Shown piece by piece: positions 1-8,614 of a stretch of DNA of 64,000 nt (positions within the stretch are counted from its first letter, which is position 1; each line of letters starts with the position of its first letter). The notes below the pieces were generated by a model. That model saw only the letters and a program-made list of their open reading frames with translations, did no database searches and was not told where the DNA came from. The stretch lies in the NCBI GenBank assembly GCA_013176395.1, contig JABMLP010000003.1, positions 930,001-994,000 on the forward strand, written 5' to 3'. The DNA is from Venturia oleaginea. Taxonomy: Eukaryota; Ascomycota; Dothideomycetes; Venturiales; Venturiaceae. A program made the position numbers and the translations under genes.

Positions 1-1261
1 TGATGCACCTGGAGGAAGATATTCAAAGGATCCCGGGAAGCCGAGGACGTCCCAGAGGTTGGGGCAAGTGGTTGCAATGTCGTAGATATTGAAGCAGGGG
101 TTGAACTGTGTTGCTGCGTTCTTTACCCTGGCCCACAGCGCGCAATCGTCAGTAGTTTGCGGTGGTACAGGTAGTTTGCCTTTTGGTGGGTAGACGAGGT
201 TCTCAGTTAAGTACTTGGTATAGCCGCATTTCTCGGCTCGGGTGGTCAGATCGGTCATGGTGGTTTCGTTTAGGTTGAAGAACTTTTCGTAATCTTTTAC
301 GTATTTGGTGACGGGGACTTCTGCCATAACGGGATCTGTGTTGATGCTTCCGCTGCGGTCTTGTTAGTCGTTTCTCAAACATTCTGATCATGCCAGAAAT
401 CACATACTCATAAATCATAGTACCCTGTACATCGAAATGCTCCTTGTCCTTCGCATTGAACATAGCATCAGCCATGTACGGGATGTACATGCCCGCGTAC
501 GACTCTCCAGCAATATATATTTTCTTATTCTTGAACTTGAACGTCTCCTCGAAGTTCTTGAGGAAGCCCAAGAGACTAGCTGCAACAGCCTCTTGACTTG
601 TTTCGATGCTTTGGCCTTGGGAGAAACCGGTGCCGACGGGTTGTTCGACCCAGATCATATTTGTGAGATTGTGCCATGACCATTGATTCTTGACGGGCTT
701 TAAGGTGCCGTATTGCCACATGAAGGGGCCGTTTTCTTGGAGGAAACCTTCCAGAGAGGAACAGCCGGGACCGCCCTTTCAAAGTATCAGTAGGGAATTT
801 CGCGTACACAGGTGGGTAACTTGCGTTCAGCCAGATAGTGAGGTCCTCGGTTCCTTGAGGATTCGAAGTAGGGAAGAACCAGAAGTAGAGCTGGCCAGCA
901 TTCGAGGCATTCGAAATCGGTATCAACCCAGCATACGACTCTCCAATATCGAAGTCAACATCTGGGATCTTTGTGCCATCGACGATGAATTCTGTAGCCA
1001 ATTAGCGTCCATGCCTCTTCGTTGGCCAGCGAGCATGCTATACATACTTTTGATCGCCTCCGTCTGCGGTATAATTTTCGCGTCGGCTCTCTTGACCTGC
1101 TGCACCCTCTCCGCGCTCTTCCCATTCATGGGAACATGATGGAAGCTCCTCTCCGCCAACTCAATCCTATCCGCGACGGCCTTTCCGGCATGCCGTGGAT
1201 CCCTCCTTGCCTCGCCCAACCCGGCTATCAATGCCAAAAGAAGGGTATTGAGGAGCCGCAT
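1..1261 (-). CDS. Secreted serine carboxypeptidase (peptidase family S10), 3' end outside window
   Basis: Exons read on the minus strand: 1261-1048, 991-825, 775-408 and 352 to beyond base 1 (about 367 residues present). S10 enzymes remove C-terminal residues from peptides, in the vacuole or outside the cell. The product starts with a hydrophobic signal peptide (MRLLNTLLLALIAGLGEA), has the GGPGCSSL signature at about residue 128, WVEQPVGTGFSQG, and the nucleophile motif GESYAG with Ser near 219. The catalytic Asp and His lie in the missing 3' part. Introns are 992-1047 (GTATGT...CAG), 776-824 (GC-AG, falling exactly between WLN and GGPGCSS) and 353-407 (GTATGT...CAG). The ATG at 1261 was chosen because it directly precedes the signal peptide; an in-frame GTG at 1276 is unlikely to be used. 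Family assignment is firm; substrate is unknown. Confidence 0.93.
776..824 (-). other. GC-AG intron in the carboxypeptidase gene
   Basis: Removing these 49 bases joins WLN directly to GGPGCSSL, the most conserved block of S10 peptidases. The 5' end is GCAAGT and the 3' end is GAAAG, with a CTGAT branch-like motif. No GT donor gives this join, so it is a GC-AG intron. The other two introns of the gene have GTATGT donors. Confidence 0.8.
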
Positions 1262-2241
1262 TATGAAGGCACTCACGAAAAATTGAAGTGAGTTCGCCGG
1301 TTCAAGGCGGAAGTGGTATTAGTAGAAGTAAGAAAGGAAGAAAGGAAGGGAGGAGCGTCTAGAAGAAAGAAAATGGCACAGACGTAAGGTAAGAAGACGT
1401 GGAGTAGAAGAACAAAAAGACACAGTGCTGGTCCTCCCAATAAACGCGCGCGACCGCACTCTCAAATCAACACTGAAATTACATCCCATATGACGACCAA
1501 CAAGGCCCAAATAGAGTGATTTGTAGGCAGGACAGCGCACAGAGCCCTCACAGCACCCGTCCGTTCCTGCTCAGACGCGAAAACCTCTCCCAAATCCATG
1601 ATAGGCGGAGGGTTGTCCAGACTTCGCTCTGATGTCCAAGGCGGTGGGGCAATCTAATTACAGTAGAAGACGGGTAAAGTCGTTCTGCCCTTCTTTGTGG
1701 GGAACCTGTCGTTGGTTGGTGGAGGTATCTCACAGAATTCCGTGCCCATTTCCTCACTCTCGCAGACCAGGTGTCGACGTTTCAGGACTTATGGCAAGGC
1801 CATTGACGAAGCCAACGGCAGCGCAATACGACCTTGAACGGCTTCTCCATCCAAAGAGGATCGTCGTACTGTCGCGGGAGGCCAGAGTAGGGACTGAGAG
1901 GAGTACCGTGTAAATTCGCACAGTTTTGGGCCCACCAGATTAAGCATAATTTCGGACGGACTCTCGGTCAAACGATATGCGATTTCCATGCCAACGCAGA
2001 TTAATTACTTGTCAAGCTGACAATATATAATAATACTAATACATGGCTATTTGGTATTGAGTTTAAGAGGCGCTAGGCCGTATTGGAATAATATACAAAG
2101 TCGTAAAGATTCTCTAGCTTAATAGCGGCTACGGACCTTTCTTTCTTTCTATTTTAAGCTAATGAGATTGTAACTTCCCCACGTCTTATTGCTAGAAAAG
2201 TAATAAGCCGTGGATTAGTTTGATAATCTTTATAACTTATA
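1262..2241. other. Intergenic, no gene recognised
   Basis: Upstream of the carboxypeptidase. Only short open frames without recognisable motifs occur here. The part from about 1990 to 2240 is AT-rich and leads up to the TA dinucleotide where the pogo-like element inserted. Nothing else can be supported. Confidence 0.5.
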
Positions 2242-2299
2242 ACGTATTCCACCACCGAGCCGGCCACACCACCGAGCCGGCCACTTTTCCTTGGCACGA
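2242..2299. repeat. Left terminal inverted repeat of pogo-like element, with internal duplication
   Basis: Matches the reverse complement of 10179-10219 through TTTTCCTTGGCAC, except that the 17-base block ACCACCGAGCCGGCCAC is present twice in tandem here and once at the right end. Confidence 0.88.
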
Positions 2300-2472
2300 C
2301 CAACTCATATTACGCCTCTTCAATTTTATCGCTATCAACAATAGATTCCAAGTCTGTCGTGCTGCTATCTGATTCAGAAGATATCTCAATATCCTTTTTA
2401 CACCTTCGCGCATTGTGACCAGTCGCACCGCAGTTCCCACAGCGCCGTAAAGCTGGCTGGGCTGTTTCTTGA

Positions 2473-2783
2473 TGTTAAGGGATGGAATCCTTCTCTCTAG
2501 CTTATCCATGACTGGATTTCCAATTGTTCTCTTGTTATTCTGCAAGCTGTCATGTTCTATTTTGCAAGCTGTCATGTTCTATTTCGCAAGCTGCCATGTT
2601 CTATTTTGCAAGCTGTCACGTTTCCATTTAAAGATACTTTCTAGAAGGATCTATTGTAAGAGGAGGATTATATATACGAGCTATCCTTCCTGTACTTACA
2701 CTTTCTTCTCTGTACTTAGATACTTTGAAATACAAGCAGTCTTCTCTCACTTGCGAAACACCTTTGAGGGTTGAACTCTTACA
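2473..2783 (+). repeat. 5' LTR of Gypsy family 1
   Basis: Begins TG and ends CA, and appears the same as 8304-8614. It contains about 3.5 tandem copies of a ~22-base unit (GCAAGCTGTCATGTTCTATT, about 2540-2620), possibly promoter elements, and a TATATATA stretch near 2670. The 11-mer at 2712-2722 (GTACTTAGATA) is complementary to the primer site after the LTR. Confidence 0.96.
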
Positions 2784-2784
2784 T

Positions 2785-2795
2785 TATCTAAGTAC
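2785..2795 (+). promoter_or_regulatory. Primer-binding site of Gypsy family 1, likely self-priming
   Basis: TATCTAAGTAC, beginning two bases after the LTR, is the exact reverse complement of 2712-2722 in the LTR. No match to a tRNA 3' end was evident. Tf1/sushi elements are known to prime reverse transcription with the 5' end of their own RNA; this layout fits if transcription starts at about 2712. Confidence 0.6.
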
Positions 2796-2839
2796 CTCAA
2801 TCTTACAAAGGAAGAAAGGCTCACAGAGAGCAAGCTCCA

Positions 2840-3170
2840 AAAAGGAATTTCAAGAAGAGGACACTTGTCCTAATCCAAGAAGCGAGGGCCAACCTCAAGG
2901 GCCAAACAGAAAGGAATTTCAAGAAGAGGACACTTGTCCTAACTCAAGAAGCAAGGGCCAACCTCAAAGGCCAACTTCAAGGGCCAACCTCAAGGGCCAA
3001 ACAAAAAGGGAATTCAAGAGAATTCAAGCTGAGATTTTCTAGAAGGTGCTAGAATCTCCAAGAAGCAAGGGCCAACCGAAAGGGCCAATCCAAAAAGGGA
3101 ATTCAAGAGAATTCAAACTGAGATTTTCTAGAACGTGCTAGAATCTCCAAGAAGCAAGGGCAGGTCATCC
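2840..3170 (+). repeat. Tandem repeats in the Gypsy family 1 leader
   Basis: Two kinds of direct repeat are visible: an ~80-base unit containing GAATTTCAAGAAGAGGACAC, and a ~103-base unit containing GAATTCAAGAGAATTCAA with AGATTTTCTAGAA. They share a GGGCCAACC core. The region lies between primer site and gag, where structured or packaging RNA may reside; function is inferred only. Confidence 0.75.
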
Positions 3171-3446
3171 TAAGACAGCGTAGTCTTAGGAGTTGAAGCT
3201 GTAATAAGCTGAGGAAAGAAAGAGCTAGGAAGAGAGATTTAATACACTTGGCCTTCACAGTCCCTGGGAGCTCTGTCCTTAGTAATAAGGATTGCAGAGC
3301 GGACTATAGTGTAAAAATCCTTCTGGGATTCTATAGTCACCTTCCTATACTAATAGGCATTGACTCTATACTGCCTAGCAAATCTCTAGAGTAGAGCCTA
3401 GGAGTGTGTATAGTAGTGCTCTCTATTATCTCTCATAGGTGAAAAT

Positions 3447-4469
3447 ATGGAAGGAGAAGATCAGGAACAAAGAGTTCCTCAAGAACCCCAAGCCCTACAA
3501 GAAGCTATGGCAGCATTACAACATCAACTAGCCATTCAGAACGATGCTATTACGCGTATTCTTACAATCTTACCTAACACTACTCGCTCTGAGAACGTAG
3601 TAGAAGGACAAGAGACTAAGAATTCACAAAAAGACAGAATACATAGGAAGAAAGCTGTACTTCCTAAGCTCCAAGAATTTGATGGCAAGCGTTCTGAATG
3701 GGCTCAGTGGTTTCAACAAGCAAGGATGAAGTTGGAGATAGACGCAGAGTCTATAGGGGATAGTAGGAACCAATTTGCCTACATCTTCTCCTCTCTACGA
3801 GGCTCCGCAGCTCAGGCTACTCTGGCCTACGTAAAGACAGCTCCAGAGGAAGATAAAACGGGACAGAAATTGTTACAGTATATGGACAACTTCTATGGCG
3901 ATCCAGTACAACAACAAAGAGCTACTGTAAGCCTGTCCACAATCAAACAAAAAGAGAAAGAACCCTTCTTCTCTTTTCTTCCCCGTTTTGAAACCACTCT
4001 TGCTAATGCTGGAGGAATGACTTGGCCTGACGCTGTTAAAATTGCATTTCTACACAAAGCAATAAATCAAGAGCTGCGAAACCAGAGAATAGGCCAATCT
4101 CAGAGTACCTCCTACCAGCAGTTTGTGTCCGATCTTTTGAATACAAGTATGCAAATCACTACAGCAAAGATGCTCTCTTCCTCAGAAGATAAGTTACGAT
4201 TCAGAGATAAAGAGAAGTCTTTTAAAGATCTGAACGCTATGGACTGGGAGCCTACACGCGTAAACAAGTTAAAAATTTCGTCTAAAGCCTATGAATATAG
4301 GAAGGCAAATAACCTCTGCTTACGCTGTGGGAAGGCCGGCCATAGAATGAAAGACTGCTGGTTGGATACAGAGGTAGAAAGAGTCACGCAACTTGGTTCA
4401 AAAAGGGCCAAAGGAACCACTGAGGAGAATGAAGAAGTTGAAGAAGAGGACTACTCGGAAAAAGAGTAG
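3447..4469 (+). CDS. gag: Gag of Gypsy family 1
   Basis: 340 residues from ATG at 3447. Gag forms the virus-like particle and binds element RNA. An N-terminal Gln/Glu-rich region is followed by a retrotransposon-gag-like domain (about 70-230) and one CCHC zinc knuckle (CLRCGKAGHRMKDC) near residue 287. The C-terminus is acidic. It stops at TAG 4467-4469; the pol frame lies one base back (-1) and is open across this stop. Confidence 0.92.
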   Translation: MEGEDQEQRVPQEPQALQEAMAALQHQLAIQNDAITRILTILPNTTRSENVVEGQETKNSQKDRIHRKKAVLPKLQEFDGKRSEWAQWFQQARMKLEIDAESIGDSRNQFAYIFSSLRGSAAQATLAYVKTAPEEDKTGQKLLQYMDNFYGDPVQQQRATVSLSTIKQKEKEPFFSFLPRFETTLANAGGMTWPDAVKIAFLHKAINQELRNQRIGQSQSTSYQQFVSDLLNTSMQITTAKMLSSSEDKLRFRDKEKSFKDLNAMDWEPTRVNKLKISSKAYEYRKANNLCLRCGKAGHRMKDCWLDTEVERVTQLGSKRAKGTTEENEEVEEEDYSEKE

Positions 4470-4516
4470 CCTCTATCCAAAGTCGTGGATGGAGGCGTAG
4501 AGTAGATAGAGCAAAA

Positions 4517-6886
4517 TTGTCAAAGGAGTCAATTGAGAGAGTAAATAGTATTTTGAATTCGAACAAAGACACTGATTCACACCGTTCTCGGATAGAAAAA
4601 GAATGGAAGCAGTTCAGACCCAAGATGCTCTCCCGCCTTTTCTACACAAATACTATAGTGAACGATATATACTCTCTTAAAACTCTCCTTGATAATGGAT
4701 CTAGCTGCTACGCATCGATAAACGAGGAGAAAGCTTCGCAGATGGACCTTGAAGTACTCCCTATTAGTCCGCGTACTATAGGTGGAGTTCTTAAGGAAGA
4801 AGGACAGACCCAAGTGACAAAAATTGCGAAGTTGAACCTAGATTTAGGGGGACTTATATGCAACGCTTTTGCTTATATAGTCCCGGGACAATTTGAGGAT
4901 CTTCTACTAGGCAGGCCTTTTCTCAAGGACACCAAAGCCGTTATCAATGAATCTAAAGGTACTCTTACCTTTGCAAACGGGATTAGCATTCGCGATGCTA
5001 AATTTGAAGACAAACTTGATATACAACAAGTAGCGCCCGTAAGATTCCACCGCCTTGTCACTTCTACACTTGAGAAAATCAAAGACGCGTCTAGAGTATT
5101 TGCTGTTACTCTTCGAGATATTGATATTGCCTTGAAGCCGAAAGTCCCTTTGACAACAGAGCAAATACTGGAATTGCTACCTAAGAGGTTTCATAAGTAC
5201 GCTGCTGTCTTTGATCCTAAAAGGGCCGAGAGACTACCACCGCATCGCCCTGGGATTGATCACGAAATACCTATAGAAGAAGGAAAACCACTTCCTTGGG
5301 GACCTCTATATGGTATGGGTCGAGAACAACTCCTTGTTTTGCGAAGGACTCTTACAGAGCTACTAGATAAAGGCTTTATCCGAGAGAGTAAATCAGTTGC
5401 TGCGTCTCCAGTTCTCTTTGTGAAGAAACCAGGAGGGGGCTTACGCTTTTGCGTAGACTACCGAGCCTTAAACGCAATTACTCGAAAGGATAGGTACCCG
5501 CTACCGTTAGTAAAAGAGACTTTACTAACCTTAGCTCGTGCTAAGTATCTTAGTAAGCTTGATGTAAATGCTGCCTTCCACAAGATTCGAATCGCAACGG
5601 GAGATGAGTTCAAAACTGCCTTTCGAACTAGATATGGTCTATTTGAATGGCTAGTTACTCCCTTTGGCTTAACCGGTGCACCTGCGTCTTTTCAACGGTA
5701 TATAAACTATATCCTTCGACGATACCTAGACGAGTTCTGCTCAGCTTATCTAGACGATATAGTAATATACTCTTCAAAGAACCTTAAAGACCATGAAGAA
5801 AAGACTGAAAAGATACTTCAAAGCTGCCTTAACGCTGGGTTATACCTTGATATTCGGAAGTGCGAGTTTAATACCAAACGAGTCAAGTATCTAGGCTTCG
5901 TTATAGATACTGAAACGGGCCTACACATGGATCCGGAGAAGATCAAAGCAATTAAAGAATGGGAACGTCCTACTACTCTACGAGGAGTACGTGGCTTCCT
6001 AGGCTTTACAAACTTCTACCGTGACTTTGTAAAAGATAACTCAACAATAAGGGAGCCTCTGGTTCGCCTTACAAAGAAGAATACTCCATTTTTATGGGGA
6101 AAGGAGCAAGAAGAATCTTTTCAAAAACTTAAGGCAGAGTTTTGCAAAGAACCTGTCCTGTCTGCACTTGATGAAGATAAGCCTACGCGAGTAGAACCTG
6201 ATGCTTCAGGCTGGGCTTCCGGAGCAGTACTTAGTCAAAAAGATGAGCTAGGTAACTGGAAACCATGTGCTTTCTTCTCTACTAAGCACTTGCCAGCCGA
6301 ATGCAATTATGATATCCACGACAAAGAACTTATGGCTATAGTCAAAGCTCTAGTCCATTGGACTAGCGAGCTACTAAGCCTAAGTAAGCCATTCATTATC
6401 CTCACAGATCACAAGAACCTTGAGAAGTTTATGGTAAAAAGGGAACTAAATGAAAGGCAAATGAGATGGGCGCAGATACTAGCTAAGTTTAACTTCAAAC
6501 TAGGCTATCGCCCAGGCTCTGAATCTGTAGTTCCAGACGCCTTAACTCGAAGGGATCAAGATCTCCCAAAGGATATTCAAGACCCAAGAATCGTTGAAAG
6601 AACTAGAACGTTATTACCTCCAAAGCTTTGGATTAACGTTCTAGAGGATAAGACTCCTGCAAGAGAAGAAGCTGCCCAAGAAAATGCTCAAGAAGTAGAC
6701 AAAGAACCTATCCCCTTTATACAAAATCCCTTTCTCTCAGGTGATCTAAGGGATAGATGGGAAACTGCACTCGAAGGAGATCTAGACTACAGACGTATTT
6801 TCCAAAGCGTTCTAAAGCAAGATAGGCAGTTCCCATCTAAGCTAAAGGTTCCTACTTCTATAGGAGATTGTAAAGTCGAAAACTAA
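4517..6886 (+). CDS. pol: Pol of Gypsy family 1: protease, reverse transcriptase, RNase H
   Basis: The frame is -1 relative to gag, open upstream past the gag stop, with no obvious ATG, so expression by frameshifting is likely. Early in the product is a protease-like motif LLDNGSS where most retroelements have D-S/T-G. The reverse transcriptase core includes YRALN and the catalytic AYLDDIVIYS. RNase H follows with acidic residues (VEPDASG, DKELMAI, LTDHKNL). The frame ends at TAA 6884-6886 before integrase. Confidence 0.92.
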   Translation: MSKESIERVNSILNSNKDTDSHRSRIEKEWKQFRPKMLSRLFYTNTIVNDIYSLKTLLDNGSSCYASINEEKASQMDLEVLPISPRTIGGVLKEEGQTQVTKIAKLNLDLGGLICNAFAYIVPGQFEDLLLGRPFLKDTKAVINESKGTLTFANGISIRDAKFEDKLDIQQVAPVRFHRLVTSTLEKIKDASRVFAVTLRDIDIALKPKVPLTTEQILELLPKRFHKYAAVFDPKRAERLPPHRPGIDHEIPIEEGKPLPWGPLYGMGREQLLVLRRTLTELLDKGFIRESKSVAASPVLFVKKPGGGLRFCVDYRALNAITRKDRYPLPLVKETLLTLARAKYLSKLDVNAAFHKIRIATGDEFKTAFRTRYGLFEWLVTPFGLTGAPASFQRYINYILRRYLDEFCSAYLDDIVIYSSKNLKDHEEKTEKILQSCLNAGLYLDIRKCEFNTKRVKYLGFVIDTETGLHMDPEKIKAIKEWERPTTLRGVRGFLGFTNFYRDFVKDNSTIREPLVRLTKKNTPFLWGKEQEESFQKLKAEFCKEPVLSALDEDKPTRVEPDASGWASGAVLSQKDELGNWKPCAFFSTKHLPAECNYDIHDKELMAIVKALVHWTSELLSLSKPFIILTDHKNLEKFMVKRELNERQMRWAQILAKFNFKLGYRPGSESVVPDALTRRDQDLPKDIQDPRIVERTRTLLPPKLWINVLEDKTPAREEAAQENAQEVDKEPIPFIQNPFLSGDLRDRWETALEGDLDYRRIFQSVLKQDRQFPSKLKVPTSIGDCKVEN

Positions 6887-8303
6887 CCAGCTCTACTATA
6901 GAGACCGAATCTGGTTGCCCTCCTACGAGCCTCTCTTAACAGGAGTAATTCAAGAAATACACGATTCAGTCCTATCAGGGCATCCTGGACGAGAAGCTAC
7001 TATTGCTATTCTCTCCAGACAGTTCTACTGGCCGGGATTTGCTCAAGATATACGTCAGTTTATACGCAATTGTGACGTCTGCGGAAGAACTTCAGTCTGG
7101 CGAGACAAAAAGAAAGGTTTACTTAAACCTCTTCCTGTCCCTAGCCGTATCTGGCAAGATATTTCAGTAGACTTCATAGTCGAATTACCAGAGAGCCAAA
7201 GATGCACAAGACTCTGCGTTATTACTGACCGCTTGGGTAAAGGAACTATCCTGTTCCCAGTGCCTAAAGAACAGTTTGGAGCTGAAGGATTTGCAAAACT
7301 ATTTATGCAGAACTACGTAAGATTACACTGGCTTCCTAGATCTCTAGTCTCAGATAGGGACACGCAATTTGTTAATGCTTTCTGGAAAGAAGTTTGTCAC
7401 CTTCTTAAGATAGAGAGAAGACTCTCTACAGCGTATCACCCTGAGACTGATGGATCTACGGAAAAAAGAAATCAAGAAGTTGAAGCCTATCTACGTAAGT
7501 TCTGTACATTTAGTCAGAACGACTGGGTCGAGCTCCTGCCTATTGCTCAAATATGCCTCGATAATAGACCAAACCAAGCTACGGGCCTATCGCCTTTCTT
7601 CTTAACCCACGGTTATAACATTGAGCATATAGGAACTGTTGAAGCTCCCCAGGAAACCCCTAAGAATCCAAAAGAAAAAGCACAAGATCTTGTAGCAAAA
7701 TTGAAGGACGCACAAGAATGGGCAGAAACGTCAATGGTATCAGCTCAGCAACAGCAAGAATACTACTCTAATAGAGATCGTGCTCCGGCTGACTCTTTTA
7801 AAGTGGGAGACAAAGTCTGGCTCAACCTAAAGAACGTAAAAACCCTACGTCCTTGTAAGAAACTAGACTGGATTCATGGGAAGTATACAGTTACACGAGT
7901 TATCAACTCAATGTCTTACGAGCTTGATACACCCAGAGGAATCCACAACCGATTTCATACGTCTTTACTTAGGAGAGCTGGCACAGATCCCCTACCTTCA
8001 CAAATACAAGATAATACACAGCCGCCTCCTATAGTAACTGAACAAGGAGACGAGGAATACGGTATCGAGGCTATTCTAGCCGCAAGATGGCGCCGGCGAG
8101 GTCGACAACAAACGCGAGAAGTCTTAGTTAAGTGGGTAGGCTACGTTGATCCTACGTGGGAACCCCTTAGCGAACTCCAACAAACTACAGCTCTGGACGC
8201 TTTTGAAAGTGCCTACGGCAACGTTCTTGAAAACGACGGACCTATACTACGCCCTCAGAGACTACGCTCACATCGATCTACAAGAGAGGGGGGGAGGGGA
8301 TAA
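6887..8303 (+). CDS. int: Integrase with C-terminal chromodomain of Gypsy family 1 (frame broken from RT)
   Basis: Homologous sequence starts right after the pol stop, in the +1 frame (NQLYYRDRIWLPSYEP), and runs to TAA at 8301-8303. It shows an H2C2 zinc-binding region (HDSVLSGHPG...NCDVC), a catalytic core (DFIVELPE, SDRDTQF, STAYHPETDGSTEKRN) and a terminal chromodomain (EYGIEAILAARW...VKWVGYVDPTWEP). The related family 2 element reads through the same point without a break, so this looks like a single extra T at about 6884, or less likely a recoding site. Confidence 0.9.
8283..8303 (+). promoter_or_regulatory. Polypurine tract of Gypsy family 1
   Basis: AGAGAGGGGGGGAGGGGATAA immediately precedes the 3' LTR at 8304. 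It is the expected primer for plus-strand synthesis. Confidence 0.85.
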
Positions 8304-8614
8304 TGTTAAGGGATGGAATCCTTCTCTCTAGCTTATCCATGACTGGATTTCCAATTGTTCTCTTGTTATTCTGCAAGCTGTCATGTTCTATTTTGCAAGC
8401 TGTCATGTTCTATTTCGCAAGCTGCCATGTTCTATTTTGCAAGCTGTCACGTTTCCATTTAAAGATACTTTCTAGAAGGATCTATTGTAAGAGGAGGATT
8501 ATATATACGAGCTATCCTTCCTGTACTTACACTTTCTTCTCTGTACTTAGATACTTTGAAATACAAGCAGTCTTCTCTCACTTGCGAAACACCTTTGAGG
8601 GTTGAACTCTTACA
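8304..8614 (+). repeat. 3' LTR of Gypsy family 1
   Basis: 311 bp, same length as and apparently identical with the 5' LTR; followed by target duplication CTTGA at 8615-8619. A 100-codon open frame inside it is coincidental. Confidence 0.96.

Larger units (their letters stand above)
2473..8614 (+). mobile_element. Ty3/Gypsy chromovirus (Tf1/sushi-like), family 1, recently inserted
   Basis: 6142-bp element with two 311-bp LTRs (TGTTAAGG...CTTACA) that look identical by eye, flanked by the 5-bp target duplication CTTGA at 2468-2472 and 8615-8619. The uninterrupted target is preserved in the related pogo copy near 22321-22336. Internal order is leader repeats, gag, protease-RT-RNase H, integrase, chromodomain, polypurine tract. 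The chromodomain places it among chromoviruses, which use it to bind chromatin. One frame break separates RNase H from integrase. Confidence 0.96.

Noticed and set aside
2469..2774. ~100-codon ORF in each LTR of Gypsy family 1 (also 8303-8605)
   Set aside because: Lies wholly in LTR tandem repeats; no homology expected for a protein, and the LTR function explains the sequence.
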